A stretch of 64,000 bases of DNA, from positions 12,104,001 to 12,168,000 of the forward strand of contig NW_024466218.1 of NCBI RefSeq assembly GCF_017591425.1, read 5' to 3'. The translations under genes and the position numbers were made by a program. The first letter of the stretch is position 1; the number at the start of each line of letters is the position of its first letter. The notes beneath the pieces are model-generated. The model saw only the letters and a list, made by a program, of their open reading frames with translations, made no database searches and was not told the DNA's origin. This stretch comes from Ochotona curzoniae. Lineage: Eukaryota; Chordata; Mammalia; Lagomorpha; Ochotonidae. Shown here in pieces: positions 1 through 11,114 of the stretch.

Positions 1-150
1 ATAATACGCAATGAAATGTTAACTCTCTTTGGTTTTTAGAATTTTGTTTTTTATTTCTAATGGTAGATAATTATATGGGGTTCAATGTGATGCTTACATT
101 GTGTCATGATTAGATCAAATGGACAAAACTGTTATCTTGCAGACTTGTTT

Positions 151-462
151 AAAAAAGATTTACTAATTTTTATTGCAGAGATATATTTATAGAAAGAAGG
201 AGAGACACAGAGAAAGATCTTCCATCTTCCAGTTCACTACCCAAATGGTCACAGCACCCAGAGCTGAGCCAATTGGAAGCCAGGAGCCTCATTTGGGTCT
301 CCCAGGCAGAGGGTTCCAAGGCTTTTGCCCATCTTCCACTGATTTTCCAGGTCATAAGCAGGGAACTGGAAGGGAAGTAAAGCAGCCAGGCTACAAACCA
401 ACACCTGTATGGGATACTAGCACTTGTGGAGAATTAGCCAATTAAACCATCATACCAGGCCC
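151..462 (-). mobile_element. C-type lagomorph SINE, moderately diverged
   Basis: It reads in reverse: A-tail complement with AAGATTTACT, then the body (AAAGATCTTCCAT, GGTCTCCCAGG, GGGAACTGGAAGGGAAG), ending at the tRNA-like head near CCAGGCCC. The whole element is present but has many substitutions. Apparent open frames here are SINE sequence. Confidence 0.9.
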
Positions 463-529
463 TTCACATTGCTTTTGGTACCACTGATCCTATCTATACC
501 TGCGTGAGTTTGAGTTTTTTAGATTTAAT

Positions 530-1680
530 ATATAATAAGTGAGATTATGTGATGTTTGTCTTTCTATGCCTGACTTATTTTGTTTAGCATAACTTCTAGG
601 TTCATGTATATTGTCAAAAATGACAACATTTTCTTCTTTTTAAAGGCTTATACTCCTTTATGTGCATTATCTGTATTTGTGTATGTTTATATATTTATTT
701 AATGATAGATATAGAAGTTCCTTCCATGTCCACGCTATTGTGAATAATGTGCCATGGATATGAGAGTACAAATGTCTGTTCAACATACATTTTCCGTTCC
801 TTTGGAAATACACTCAAAAGTGGGAGTCATATGATGGTTCCATTTTTAGTTTTCTGAGGAACCTCCATACTTTTTCCATAATGACTCTATTAATTTTCAT
901 TTCCAGAAATAATAGGACTGGGGGTTCTCTTTTGTCCACATTCTCACCAACATTTACATTTTATCATTTTGATAATCGCTTCTTGGCCTTTTGGCTAGAT
1001 CTAGTATCATTTTGATAATAGCTGTTCTAATAGGTATGAGATTATGCTTGTTTGTGATCTTATTCAGAATTTTCTTGGTGATTGCAGATGTTGGGTATTT
1101 TTTCATTTAGTGCCATTTATGTATGAGGAATATCTGTTTAAATGATTTACCCAGTTTTTATTGGTTTCTTTGGTGGTTTTTGTTTTGGTTTGTTTTTTGT
1201 TTTGTGTTGAATTCCTTATATAGTTGGGATATGTTCCCCTTACCAAATGTTTATTTTATTTCTATTTTTTCATACTTTCTGTTGTTTCCTTTGCTACATT
1301 GAAGCTTTTCAGTAAGTTATAATCATCACATGTATTTATTTGGGGTTTTTTTTTTGGCCCATTTTTTTATGTAATTATGTCCAGTAAATCCTTGCCCAAA
1401 CCAACACATTGGAGCATTCTTCTTATAGTATTTTCTTCAAATATTTTTATACTTTAGATCTTATGTCTGCTGTAATTTATTTTATTTGTTTTTGTGTATT
1501 GTGTGAGATACAGATTTACTTTCATTCTTCATGTAGCTATCCATTTTTTTTTTTTCCTAACACAATTTAGTGAATGAATTTTAACACTGTGTTCATGACA
1601 CCTTAGTGGCACATCAGTTGACCTGGAAAATCAATTGGTCTGTGCTGTTTTTCATATATATGTTTTAAAAATCATTTTAT
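530..1680 (-). mobile_element. Old L1 LINE fragment, antisense
   Basis: Read on the + strand it is the complement of an L1 3' half (ORF2 end and nearby). Landmarks are the phrases corresponding to frequent mammalian L1 sequence: a nearby 'CCATACTTTTTCCATAATG', 'TTGTCCACATTCTCACCAAC', 'TTTGATAATAGC' and 'CCTTTGCTACATTGAAGC'. All frames are broken. A small U2 snRNA-derived insert interrupts it at 975-1004. Confidence 0.85.
975..1004 (+). pseudogene. U2 snRNA 5'-end fragment, tailless retro-insert
   Basis: The segment starts ATCGCTTCTTGGCCTTTTGG, which is the first 20 bases of U2 snRNA with one C-to-T change, and continues for about ten more degraded bases. It is bracketed by a perfect 15-bp direct repeat TATCATTTTGATAAT (962-976 and 1005-1019), a target-site duplication in the host L1. 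There is no poly(A) and no rest of U2, so it is a truncated pseudogene with no function expected. Confidence 0.8.
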
Positions 1681-1683
1681 GCT

Positions 1684-2003
1684 TGTGGCACAGTAGTAGC
1701 CTAGCAGCTAAAATCCTCTCCTTGAATGCTCCAGGATCCCACTGGATGCTGGTTCTAATCCTGGCAGCCCTGCTTCCCATCCAGCTCCCTGCTTGTGGCC
1801 TGGAAAATCAGTGGAGGACGGCTCAAAGCCTTGGGACCCTGCATCTGCGTGGGAGACCCGGAAGAAGCTCCTGGCTTTGGATTGGCTCAGCTCCAGCCGT
1901 TGTGGCTGCTTGGGGAGTGACAGACAGACAGATCTGCCTGTCTGTCTTCCTCTCTGTATGTCTGACTTTCCAATAAAAAGAAATCTTTTTTTTTTAAAAA
2001 AAA
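1684..2003 (+). mobile_element. C-type SINE, full length
   Basis: The head reads TGTGGCACAGTAG and the body runs through TTCTAATCCTGGCAGCCC, CCCATCCAGCTCCCTG and GGAGACCCGGAAGAAG. It ends with CCAATAAAAAGAAATC then a T/A run. It is a moderately young copy lying immediately after the old L1. Confidence 0.92.
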
Positions 2004-2142
2004 TAGGCATTCTAGCTAATTCGCTAGTAAAACATTAAGACTTTGATGACTTTTGCTACTCTGTGGAAGTGCAAATAGACAAAAATGGATTCTGGAACTT
2101 TGTTATAGTGAGTTAGAGCAGCTCAGCATTCCAAAGAGTACA

Positions 2143-2242
2143 GTGTACACATATCAGTCACCTGAGCAGCTTGGGGAAATGCAGACTCTGACCCAGGTCT
2201 GGAGGCAGACCCAGGGTTTTGCATTTCCTTGCAAACTCCCAT
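2143..2242. repeat. MER5-like hAT (Charlie) fragment
   Basis: The order TCACCTGAGCAGCTTGGGG, AATGCAGACTCTGACCCAGG and CCAGGGTTTTGCATTTC follows the widespread mammalian MER5 non-autonomous hAT element as I remember it. It is short and degraded, and the strand cannot be fixed because the element is nearly palindromic. Confidence 0.55.
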
Positions 2243-2253
2243 GTTGGAGAGCT

Positions 2254-2372
2254 GTACTGGGTTCCTGGTTCCCAACTTTGACCTGGCACAGTAGCCTCTG
2301 CCTTGACAGCGCTTCAAGAGAGGGAACCAGTAGATGTCAGCTTGCCTTCTGTCTCTCAGATAAATAACTTTT
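2254..2372 (+). mobile_element. Fragment of an old C-type SINE (3' part)
   Basis: The 3' portion of an older SINE subfamily is recognisable from GTTCCTGG, GCACAGTAGCCTCTG, GAACCAGTAGATG, TCTGTCTCTCAGATAAATAA. The 5' half is missing. It is followed by an AAAT run. Confidence 0.5.
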
Positions 2373-2411
2373 AAAATAACCTGGTAAAAGTACAGCATGG
2401 TTTAACACTTA

Positions 2412-2434
2412 TTAAATAAATAAATAAATAAATA
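2412..2434. repeat. (AAAT)n simple repeat
   Basis: About five tandem AAAT units, likely grown from the A-rich tail of the preceding SINE fragment. Confidence 0.85.
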
Positions 2435-2439
2435 ATTCT

Positions 2440-4620
2440 GACACCTTACCTGGGAAATACTTGAAGTATGTTTCTACTTCATTCAAAATGAGGATTGAAT
2501 GGGTTGCTAATTTTGAGTAGAGGGAGAGTTACTGAAATTGGATGGAAAGTTGTGCCACCACATGTTGGTGGGTATGGCTCATAGTACAAAATGAATGCGG
2601 TAGCCTGTGGACGTTTGTGGTGTGAGCCTCATGTGCACCTTTTTTGTATATTTCTTCTGGGCTTGGAACGGCTGAGTGTGGTAGTTTTGTTTTAACCTAT
2701 ACCAAGTGTTTCTTGCACTAATGCATTGTTTACAAATCACATATACTGGAACAAATTTGTGCTTTCCCAGTAAATGCTGTAGCAGACCTGACTGGATATG
2801 AAATTTCACTTTTTTATTTTATTGCAATTCAGTTGCATGGGCACCAGGGGGAGTGGTAGGTTCACATTTCACAGCAGCACCAACTGACCAGTGCTTTTCT
2901 TAGCTTTACAGCTGCACATATGGTAAATTATTATCATTTTATGGTTACAGTTATAAGCAATTTGGTAGAAAATGACAGCTAAATTATACAGTGTTACTTT
3001 CATTCATTTTAATTTTGTAATCTAAATATATTTTTTAATTGGAAAACAAAACCCAGAATAATTCTTAGGAGGAGGCCCAAGCAACCCTTGCAAAGACCCA
3101 GTTTTCTGCCCCCAGCTATACTTTGTGTTTCACTTTCATTGACCTCTTGTGTATGGCAGCAATGGGAGTATTGAGCTGAGATTGCCTGTATTGTGGGGAG
3201 CGGTGTTTTGTTTTTGTTTTTGTTTTGTGTGTGTATGTGTGTTTAAGCTACATTATCATGACTACTACTTTCTTTAAAGGAGCTTTAATAATTAAGCTAA
3301 CAAATGTAAAAATGTTTAAAATTTCTGGAAAATCCTAGAGTGCATTCCCAAATCATGCTTCAGGAAGCAGTTCTAGAAATGAGTTCCAAACTGGACAAAT
3401 GTGCTTCTGTGACACTTACCAGAATTTGTTACAGTACTGCCCAGAAAGCTCCCTGGCTGCAGGGAGCAGGGCATGTTGACATCTTCATTTAAACCCTGGA
3501 ATTGAATAAACTGCCACCATTTCAGGACAAAAGTATGCCTTGTGAGTGCCTTGTTGCATTGGGGCTTATAGGCATTAGTAGGGACATTGCTATAAGCCAA
3601 CTTTGCATAAATATCTATTATGCATAGACAGATGAGACTGTTTTTGAAGAACCTGAAGTGTTATTCATAGTATTTATTTCAGTATACACAGTTTCTCCAT
3701 AAAGCCTTCATCAAATGTTTTCTTGACTTACTCAGCATTGATATCTGCTGATGACTATATGGAGATCTTTTTATTTTATTTTCAAACATACTCCATCATT
3801 CTACATGGTTTTATGTACTTGAGAACCATTACTGAACTGGGGGAATGGTACATATAAACTGCTTCGTCATCGAAAGTGTTGGACTCAGTAATGTAATGAT
3901 TATAATCTTTATTAACATAAGCAGGTCATATCAGTAAGTTTGACCAGTGTAGGAGGGTATTTAGCATTTTTAATAGCTTTTAAGTCATTTTAAAATAGTT
4001 ACTGTGCAAGCGATATAGATAGATCTAGAAAACAAGTAACAGGTGTGAGAAAACCACATATTATTAAAATTGTTTTGAGGTCAGTTGGAAAGAAAAAGGA
4101 AATTTTATTTCTAGGAGTAATGTATCTTTAATTTCATGCAGTGTGCCTTCTCTTTTATTGTATGTAGGTTATCCTAGCCTAGTTCTTTCGTCTTACATGC
4201 CGTTATGGACTCACATCAAGGATAAAGAAATAAGAAACTAATAATGAGATTTTATTCTCTGGTGAAGTAAATTTCATGTTTCCTTTGAGTGAAACTTGTA
4301 TGGATTATTTGCATTTTCTTTTTAAAAATTACATCATTCAGCAATATAATGAGAGTGCTCTAAATAGTACCAGAGGGATGTAAGTTTTGAGGGGCATTGA
4401 TTTAAATGCAAGAAGTCAACATAATGATTTGAAAATACTGGAAATAGTTGTAGAAATTGAGGGTTTATACACTTTTTCATACTGTATGAGTCATGTACTA
4501 TGAAATACAGATTCATATTATACTGGGCATAATAATCATATTTGTAACACCGACTGCTAAAGAACTGTATATTATGCTGTTTTTCTGAAATAACTACAAA
4601 ATAGAATTTTGAGAATCAGT
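2440..4620. other. Intronic sequence without recognised element
   Basis: No exon-like or repeat structure was recognised. A T/G-rich patch (TGTTTTTGTTTTTG then GTGTGTATGTGTG) lies at 3203-3245. Open frames here are short and lack plausible splice-site context. Confidence 0.4.
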
Positions 4621-4625
4621 AGGTT

Positions 4626-4812
4626 ATTTCAAAAGTTCATGGAAAATGGGTTAAAAGATAAGATTTTTTTTGGTGCAAATATATTTTTGAAGTCCAAGTA
4701 TACAGAATGCTTTTTAAAAGTTCATGGATGATGCAAATTATGGGGAAAAAAACTGTATAAATTTCAAATGTGTATCTTTTAATTCCATTTTCCCACCAAT
4801 TTTTAAAGTGGA
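4626..4812 (+). mobile_element. Short element with terminal inverted repeats (MITE-like)
   Basis: The left end TTCAAAAGTTCATGGAAAAT followed by TTAAAAGATAAG is matched in reverse at the right end by TGTATCTTTTAATTCCATTTT and then a diverged terminus. Arms are roughly 45 bp, and a third copy of the AAAAGTTCATGG motif lies inside near 4714. There is no room for a coding region, so it is non-autonomous. Related pieces occur at 42478, 61394 and 61876. I do not know the family's database name; a Tc1/mariner-type origin is a guess. Confidence 0.65.
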
Positions 4813-5429
4813 TTCTTACATTGAATTTTTCATTCAGTATAAGGTTGGTCATAGGAAATGTGTTAGAAATACAGAATAGGTTCTAAGCCATTATATTAGG
4901 AAATATCTGTTTCCTGGTGAGTGAAAAAATGGGTTGTCCATGAAAGACATTAGGAAGGAGCCATCAGTAGGGAATAACCCAGTGGGCCAATGACTAGCAA
5001 ACTGAGGAAGGAAAGCTGAAAAAGGAGGATATGGCCAGTGGAAATGGTAAAAATCTACCCTTCTGCTGTTCAGAAGATATGAGATTGGAGAATACATGTG
5101 AGACCAGGGGCAATAAAGGCTACGTACATTGATTCCAAAAGTAAATTGGAGTTGAAGAAATTGAGACTGTGAGTGAGGATTACTTATTACAGATTTTTGA
5201 TGATGAAAGGGAAGAAGGACAGGTTAACATCTTAAGAAGAAAGCATTGTTTCAGAAGAACCTTTCTTAGGATACACTTAATTAAAGGCTTAGGAACAATA
5301 GCCAGAAATGATTAAGATCATGAGAATAATTAAATATTTTATAGGACTGTGTTCTAAATGATACAGAAGAGAGTGAAATGAGGAACACAGATGGATCAGT
5401 TTTCTTAAAATCATGAATTTCTACTCTTT

Positions 5430-5594
5430 GGAATTTGCCTAAGTGAAATGAAATCAGCATATGAGAGTTATCTGTAGTCCCATGTTTATAACAACTGAAA
5501 TCACAAAAGCTAAGATATCAAATCACCACAGATACCCATCAGCTGATGACTGGATTTTTAAAAACATAAAATGCATGTGCACATGTGCGTGCAT

Positions 5595-5632
<38 letters not shown>

Positions 5633-5906
5633 GAATACTACGCAGCCCATAAAAAGGCTGGAATCGTGTCTTTTGCAACTAAATGGATGCAATCGGAAAC
5701 CATTATGCTTTGTGAAATAAATCAATCCCACCAAAACAAATACCATGTTTTTCCTGCTTTGTGATAACTAATACGCAGATTACCAACAAAATGTAATCTT
5801 TATGAGCAAGATTATTTTGGAAATTGATTGTTGTTTATGGCTGTTGTATATATGCTGAAGAATAGGTTTTTAAAAATTTTTCTACTTTCTAAATGTTGAA
5901 TTCTTT
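5430..5906 (+). mobile_element. L1 LINE 3' region, left half of a split copy
   Basis: Sense L1 sequence: CCCATGTTTATAACAACTG, GATACCCATCAGCTGATGA, TAGAATACTACGCAGCCCAT, TTTGCAACTAAATGGATGCA, ACCATTATGCTTTGTGAA, then the 3' UTR to GTTGAATTCTTT. It resumes at 7659 after an antisense L1 insertion. The host L1 normally has a short TATACACA motif where a CA microsatellite now sits. Confidence 0.85.
5595..5629. repeat. (CA)n microsatellite inside L1
   Basis: About 17 uninterrupted CA units between GCATG and GTAGAATACTACG. The position corresponds to a TATACACA motif of ordinary L1 copies, suggesting expansion within the element. Confidence 0.95.
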
Positions 5907-7658
5907 TTTAAATTATTTTTTATTATTGTGCTATGATCCATTTTCATAGGCTCTGGGATTTCCCATCTCCCTCCCTAAGTTCCCTCTCCCTGCATTGATA
6001 TCCCCTCAATATTACAATGCATGGTCCTTCATGAGCCATGAGTCATGGTCCATCATGTCATAAGTCCATCATATTATTGAAGTGTTTCCCAACACTGTAG
6101 GCATGGACAATGTCAGAGAGTCCAGCATCCTACAGGGTAATTTCAGCTGTTTCAGTGGGAGTCCATCTTTGACCTGAATGTATACAAGCATATTGCACTT
6201 TGTCTCCACACCTGAACATATCAGTCTGCTACACTTCCATTATACATCCCCTTAAATATAGAGCCAGTGAACACAGTCCATAACAGGGAGAAAAACAGTA
6301 AATTTTCATCAATATGAAGTTAAAGAATTTGCTACAAAAATACCAGTGTGTCACTAGTGATAAAAAAAAAAAGAATCAAAAACCTTCTTGTAGAAATTGA
6401 TGCTATTGCATGGCTGAAGTGGCACTGAAGAAATTATAATAAAAACTAGCACATCATTACCCATGAGATGTAGCAAAAAATAGTATTGAAAGGGACATTT
6501 GCAATCTCAGGTGTAAGTCTCATATGGATGATCAATTAATGAATCAGAATAACAACTGAAAAAATACAAATGACTAGGAAGTGCGAAAAGGTAAAATTCA
6601 CAGCAAAAATAATTAGATTTGACACCAAAAAAAAAAACTGCAAATGGAAACACAAAAGAGCCATTCCCTAGGAAAATGAGCAAAACAACCCTTCAGCCAT
6701 ATTAGCATTGTCACCAGCATTGCCAACCACTTAAAATAAAAGATGAAAGAGAAATGGTTCCAATTTTTTGCTCTTTGGGTCGTGACATTGTTGTGTGGTC
6801 AAGTAGTAGGGAATATAGTTTTTTGTTGTCCAGGTATACTTAGAAGTTTCATTGGGAGTCCACCTTTGTTCCTTAGGAGAGATATCTTTTGTTTATTTTC
6901 CTTGATTCTTGGCAGTCTTGTCTGCATTACATCCTTTGTGGGGTTACATGTGTATGTGTTCTATCATGTATTTTTGATAGAGTTGTCTTACATTAGAACG
7001 AACATTTGATATCTGTCCTTTTGGGATTGGCCCATTTCACTTAGCATAATAGTCTCTGTTTGGGCCCATTTGGCTGCAAACGGGAGCATTTTATTCTTTT
7101 TAATGGGAAAGCAGTATTTCATGCAGTAGATGTACCACAGTTTCTTTAACCAGTCCTCTGTAGGTGGGCATCTAGGTTGCTTCCATGTATTTGTAATTGT
7201 TGATTGTGCTGCAGTGAATACAGGGTTGCAAGTTGCTTTCTCATATATCAGATCCTTTAGATATTTTCACAGTAGTGGAAATTATGGGTCATATGGTAGG
7301 TGCATTTTCAGTTACCTGAGTGTTCTCCATACTGACCTCCACAGTGGCTGCACCAGGCTGCAGTCCTACCAGCAGTGGAGTAGGGTTCCTTTCTCCCAAC
7401 ATCCTTGTCAGCAGGTGTTGTTGGTAGTTTCTGTAAGTGGGCCATTCTCACTGGAATTAAGTGGAACCTCAGTGTTGTTTTTATTTGAATTTCCCTTATT
7501 GTTAAGGAGCTCGAGCATTTTTTTTATATGTCTGTTGGCCATTTGGATTTGTTCCTCTGAAAAGTGCTCATTTCCTTTGTCCATTTCTTGACTGGTTTGT
7601 TTGTTTTGTTGTATGGTTATGTTAGAGTTCTTTGTATATTTTGGATATTAGCCCCCTA
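5907..7658 (-). mobile_element. 5'-truncated L1 inserted in an older L1, antisense
   Basis: Starting from a T-rich complement of the poly(A) tail, it runs in reverse through a lagomorph-type L1 3' UTR (GGCTCTGGGATTTCCCATC, CCTCCCTAAGTTCCCTCTCC) into the ORF2 end (CCATTTCACTTAGCATAAT, TTTTGGATATTAGCCCCCT). The octamer AATTCTTT lies at both borders (5899-5906 and 7659-7666), and the host L1 UTR resumes directly afterwards, so this is one insertion of about 1.75 kb. ORF2 is broken in several places. Confidence 0.82.
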
Positions 7659-7895
7659 AATTCTTTACCTAATGAAGGTTAAGCCAGTGATTGTGAAGTA
7701 AACTTCAAGTATGCCATTGTAAAAAAAAAAAAAAAAGAAGAAGAAGAACAAGAAAGAAGAGGAGGGCACATGGGTGGGAATTAATTCAGAAGAAAGACTA
7801 GGGAAGGAAGTAGCACTCTACTCTTAACTCTATATTGTGAAATACTTTAAATGTGTTTATATAAATAAAACTTTTAAAATTTTTAAATAAAAATG
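7659..7895 (+). mobile_element. L1 LINE 3' UTR end, right half of the split copy
   Basis: It continues the + strand L1 with AAGGTTAAGCCAGTG, GTAAACTTCAAGTATGCCA, a run of A then GAAGAAGAAG, a purine-rich tract, and a terminal TATAAATAAAACTTTT. These are features of lagomorph L1 3' UTRs as I remember them. Confidence 0.8.
7716..7770 (+). repeat. Purine-only tract of the L1 3' UTR
   Basis: An A run of about 16 followed by GAA and AAGAAGAGGAGGG units; mostly purine. It belongs to the L1 and is not independent. Confidence 0.7.
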
Positions 7896-8149
7896 AAAAC
7901 ACATTAATTTATTGAACACTTAATACCAAAATCTGAAGAAATTATATGTTGAGATAGGATTCATGAGGATTTGGGGGATTTTGGCAAGTTCATATTGGTC
8001 ATCTACTTAGTAAAGCAAAATGTACAAAAGCTGAATAAATGTTGTACTTCCCTGTAAGTTTCTTTTTAAAAAAATCTATATCTGATGATATTGTAACTTG
8101 TTTCAGTTTAGAAAGAAGGGAAAAAGAGTCTATTGTGTCTGCCAAACAT

Positions 8150-8790
8150 CTGTACTCTTTGTATTCTACCTTCTTAGTATTCAAAAATTTCTTCCTTAAT
8201 CATTTCCTTCCTGCCTAGAGAGTTTTCTTTAGTCATTCTGTTAGAATATATCTACCCGCAGTAAATTCCCTTCACTGTTATTCATCTAAGAATTTCTTCA
8301 TTTCTCCTTCATTTCTGAATGATGTTTTTACTGCATATAGAATTATGAGTTGGCAGTTGTTTTATGTCAGCACTCAAGAAATATGTCATTTCCTTCTGGC
8401 CTTTATATTTTGTGATGAAAAAAAAAAAACACTGTCATTCGAGTTTCTCCCCTGAAATAATGCGTTGCCTCTTTCTTTCAGGATTTTCTTTGTATTTGGC
8501 GTCAAGAAGCTTATGATGTGTGTTGCAGTAGATTTCTTTGGGGTTGTATTGTTTGGGTTTACTCTACTTCTTGAGTCCAGATTTAAGTGTCTTACCCAAA
8601 TATGGGTAATTTTCAGCTTTTGTTTCTTTAATAACAACCTCTTTTCTGTCTTTCTGTTTCTACCCCCAACCTCTTTCTGTTCACTTTCTGGTACTAATAG
8701 CCTCTTAGACTCTGTTTTCTCTTTGGTCAAGTTGAGGAATGTATATTATTTTCAACCTCACTTATTCTTTTATCCTTGTGGAGAGGCATC
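8150..8790 (-). mobile_element. Old L1M fragment, antisense
   Basis: Phrases such as TTCTTCATTTCTCCTTCATT, GAGTTGGCAGTTG, TTCCTTCTGGCCT and TTTGGGTTTACTCTACTTCTTG follow the complement of an ancient L1M consensus I recognise. It is heavily decayed. The ORF at 8465-8836 is a chance frame in this repeat. Confidence 0.65.
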
Positions 8791-8921
8791 CCTAGGCGGT
8801 CATGAGGGCAGAAAAGGAGGTGGAGGCAATGACTGAACTCCTGCTGCCTGCTCATATGTCCTGATACCTCTCTAGGGGCTAGACAATCTAGGTAAGGCTT
8901 CCACTAGCAGTCTTCCCTTGC

Positions 8922-8955
8922 TTTTTTTTTCTTTTCTTTTTCTTTTTCTTTTTGT
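8922..8955. repeat. T-rich (CTTTTT)n tract
   Basis: A T run followed by CTTTTCTTTTTCTTTTTC units; simple sequence. Confidence 0.8.
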
Positions 8956-9429
8956 GGGTTTTGCTCATTGACACTTCTTAGTTTCTGACTTTTGCAATGC
9001 CCAGTGCAGGATTTAAGAGACAAAAACTAGCTGAAGCACTATTCTACTGTCATTCCCAAAGCTCTGAGACCTCTACCCAAACTACCTTCTCTCCATTTTC
9101 CCGTCAGTTTGTTTTGTGTGTGGTACCTAGAGTTTTAGCTGCACTTACTAAGAGAACGAGAATTGTGTTTACTCCATTTTGTCTAGAACCAAAAACCCCA
9201 CTACATGTGTTTTATTTTTTTTCCCATAAATTGGGTTTTTTTTTTTTTTCTGGCTACTCACATTTACTCAATTTTAGAAGCATATCCTGCTATATTTCGT
9301 TGTCTTATCCTCATCTTGGATATCTTTCCCTTCTTCTAGCTCAGAAATGGGTGGCTGATTTAGCTGATTTACTTTTCAAGAAAAAAAAATCGCTGCTAGA
9401 CACAAGTAGCGAAGTTCCTGGCTCCTAGC

Positions 9430-10768
9430 AGACTTATTTAAAACAGCTACATACGCAGCAAAAAAGTAAAATAGAAATCACTAGCTGTAACTATTGTATT
9501 TGTTACTTTTAAATTTTGTAGTTGGTCTAATTGTTTTTAAGAGTTCCTAGTAAAAACCCAGGCCTCGGGGATTGTTTTTAAATACTGCCTTGTAGATTGT
9601 TTTACTTAGTAGGAAACAGTGTTAACAAAGCAAACCCTAACTGCTTGATTTTTGTGGCACTGTTAGTTTTCCCCTGGATTGTTTTAGACCATTCCTTTAT
9701 AATAGTTCTTATGTAGAAAAGCAGGCAAAAAAACTGCGCTTTTTTTTAACCAGTTTTTTAAACAGTCCATATAACTCAATTATATTAAGAACCAGTGAAG
9801 TGAAGTTGTTCATAAAATGCTTTATTACCTTCTGTCTTTGCAGCATTTGCTGAGTTTAGATAATAAACCTGTACCAGAAGTTACTTAATTTTTCTCTGAA
9901 TGGCAATTTGCATTTGTGATCAGCAGCTTCATTTTCAAAGAAACAAGTAATGAGCTATTTCTACTTCTTTTGCCAATTTAACCTAAAAATGTTAGATGTG
10001 ATTCTATTGTACATGAACTTTCCCTTTCTACTGCGATTATGAATGCTATTTTATCAGCTTTGATTTTTGCTTAAAATTATTAATATTGGGTGATATTGTC
10101 ATGCTGTATTAAAAGATATATGTCCTTTTGTACTGAGCTTTGCTTCACAAAGTGTTTCTCACAAGGCCAGTTATACTGAGGATCCTTCAGAGTCTGGAAA
10201 GTTTCCTGTGCAGACGATGTGCAGTAGGCTATTTTGTCAGGAATTTACCCTTTTTGAAATTGGAAAATTTCAAATGTTAATCATTGTTACGCAAGTCACC
10301 TTAAAGTTTCAAGGGAGGAGGGGTGTGACACTTTTTCTTTTACAGTTCCAGGCTACTTTCTTGTAACTTACAAAAGGCTGGATTGATTTAAAACAGATTT
10401 TCCAGTGGGGAAAGTATTTCTCCTTTAGGTCTAACCAAAACATGGAGTCTTTAAGTAAAATCTAAATTTATAAAAGCAGGTTGGAAGTAAAAGAAAAAAC
10501 ATGGCTTTCAATCAATGTTTTTTTTTTCAATCTTATTTTTAGTGTCTGCAAAGAATGGAAGTGAACATTGTCTTGGAGCATTATGTGAATATGAAACTGT
10601 GAAAGAAGAAATTAAAGTTCCAATCAATCTAGCACATTGATAGTTTGCTTTCTAGAATATCTGCGTATGAATTTTTAAAACTTTAGCTTTAGAGTCGAAG
10701 AAACAAACCTGGGGTCTTCGTTGTCTAAGTGGTTTCCTAAAAAACAACCAGATGTAATGAACTGAGTC
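9430..10768. other. Repeat-poor intronic sequence
   Basis: No interspersed repeat was recognised over about 1.3 kb, unusual for this window. No open frame with splice signals was seen. It includes T runs near 10517. It is a reasonable place to look for conserved noncoding sequence, but nothing specific can be claimed. Confidence 0.4.
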
Positions 10769-10784
10769 AAAAAACTGACTCTTA

Positions 10785-11099
10785 GGCCCGGCGCGATGGC
10801 ACAGTGGTTAAGGTCCTCGCCTTGCATGCCCGGGATCCCATATGGGTGCCGGTTCTAATCCTGGCGGCCCCACTTCCCATCCAGCTCCCTGGCTGTGGCC
10901 CGGGAAAGCAGTCGAGGACAGCCCAAAGCTTTGGGACCCTGCACCCGCGTGGGAGACCCAGAAGAGGTTCCTAGCTTTTGGCCATTGTGCTCACTTCGGG
11001 AGTGAATCATTGGATGGAAGATCTTCCTCTCTGTCTCTCCTCTCTGTATATCCGCCTTTCCAATAAAAATAAAAAATAAATCTTAAAAAAATGTTAAAA
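10785..11099 (+). mobile_element. Young C-type SINE with target-site duplication
   Basis: Starts GGCCCGGCGCGATGGCACAG, with a pol III A-box-like TGGCACAGTGG and B-box-like GGTTCTAATCC, and ends AATAAAAATAAAAAATAAAT plus TCTT and A. The flanks AAAAAACTGACTCT (10769-10782 and 11100-11113) are identical. Part of the body before CTCACTTCGGG is missing compared with other copies, a small internal deletion. Confidence 0.96.
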
Positions 11100-11114
11100 A
11101 AAAAACTGACTCTA

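Noticed and set aside
6743..7591. Frames of 88 and 153 residues
   Set aside because: They are the reverse complement of L1 ORF2 and 3' sequence.
8465..9428. Two plus-strand frames of 123 and 143 residues
   Set aside because: One is in an old antisense L1M; the other is Phe/Ser/Leu-rich because of T-rich DNA and lacks splice sites or family resemblance.
10785..10860. tRNA gene-like head with A and B boxes
   Set aside because: It is the tRNA-derived head of a SINE; it does not fold as a complete tRNA and is followed by a SINE body and tail.
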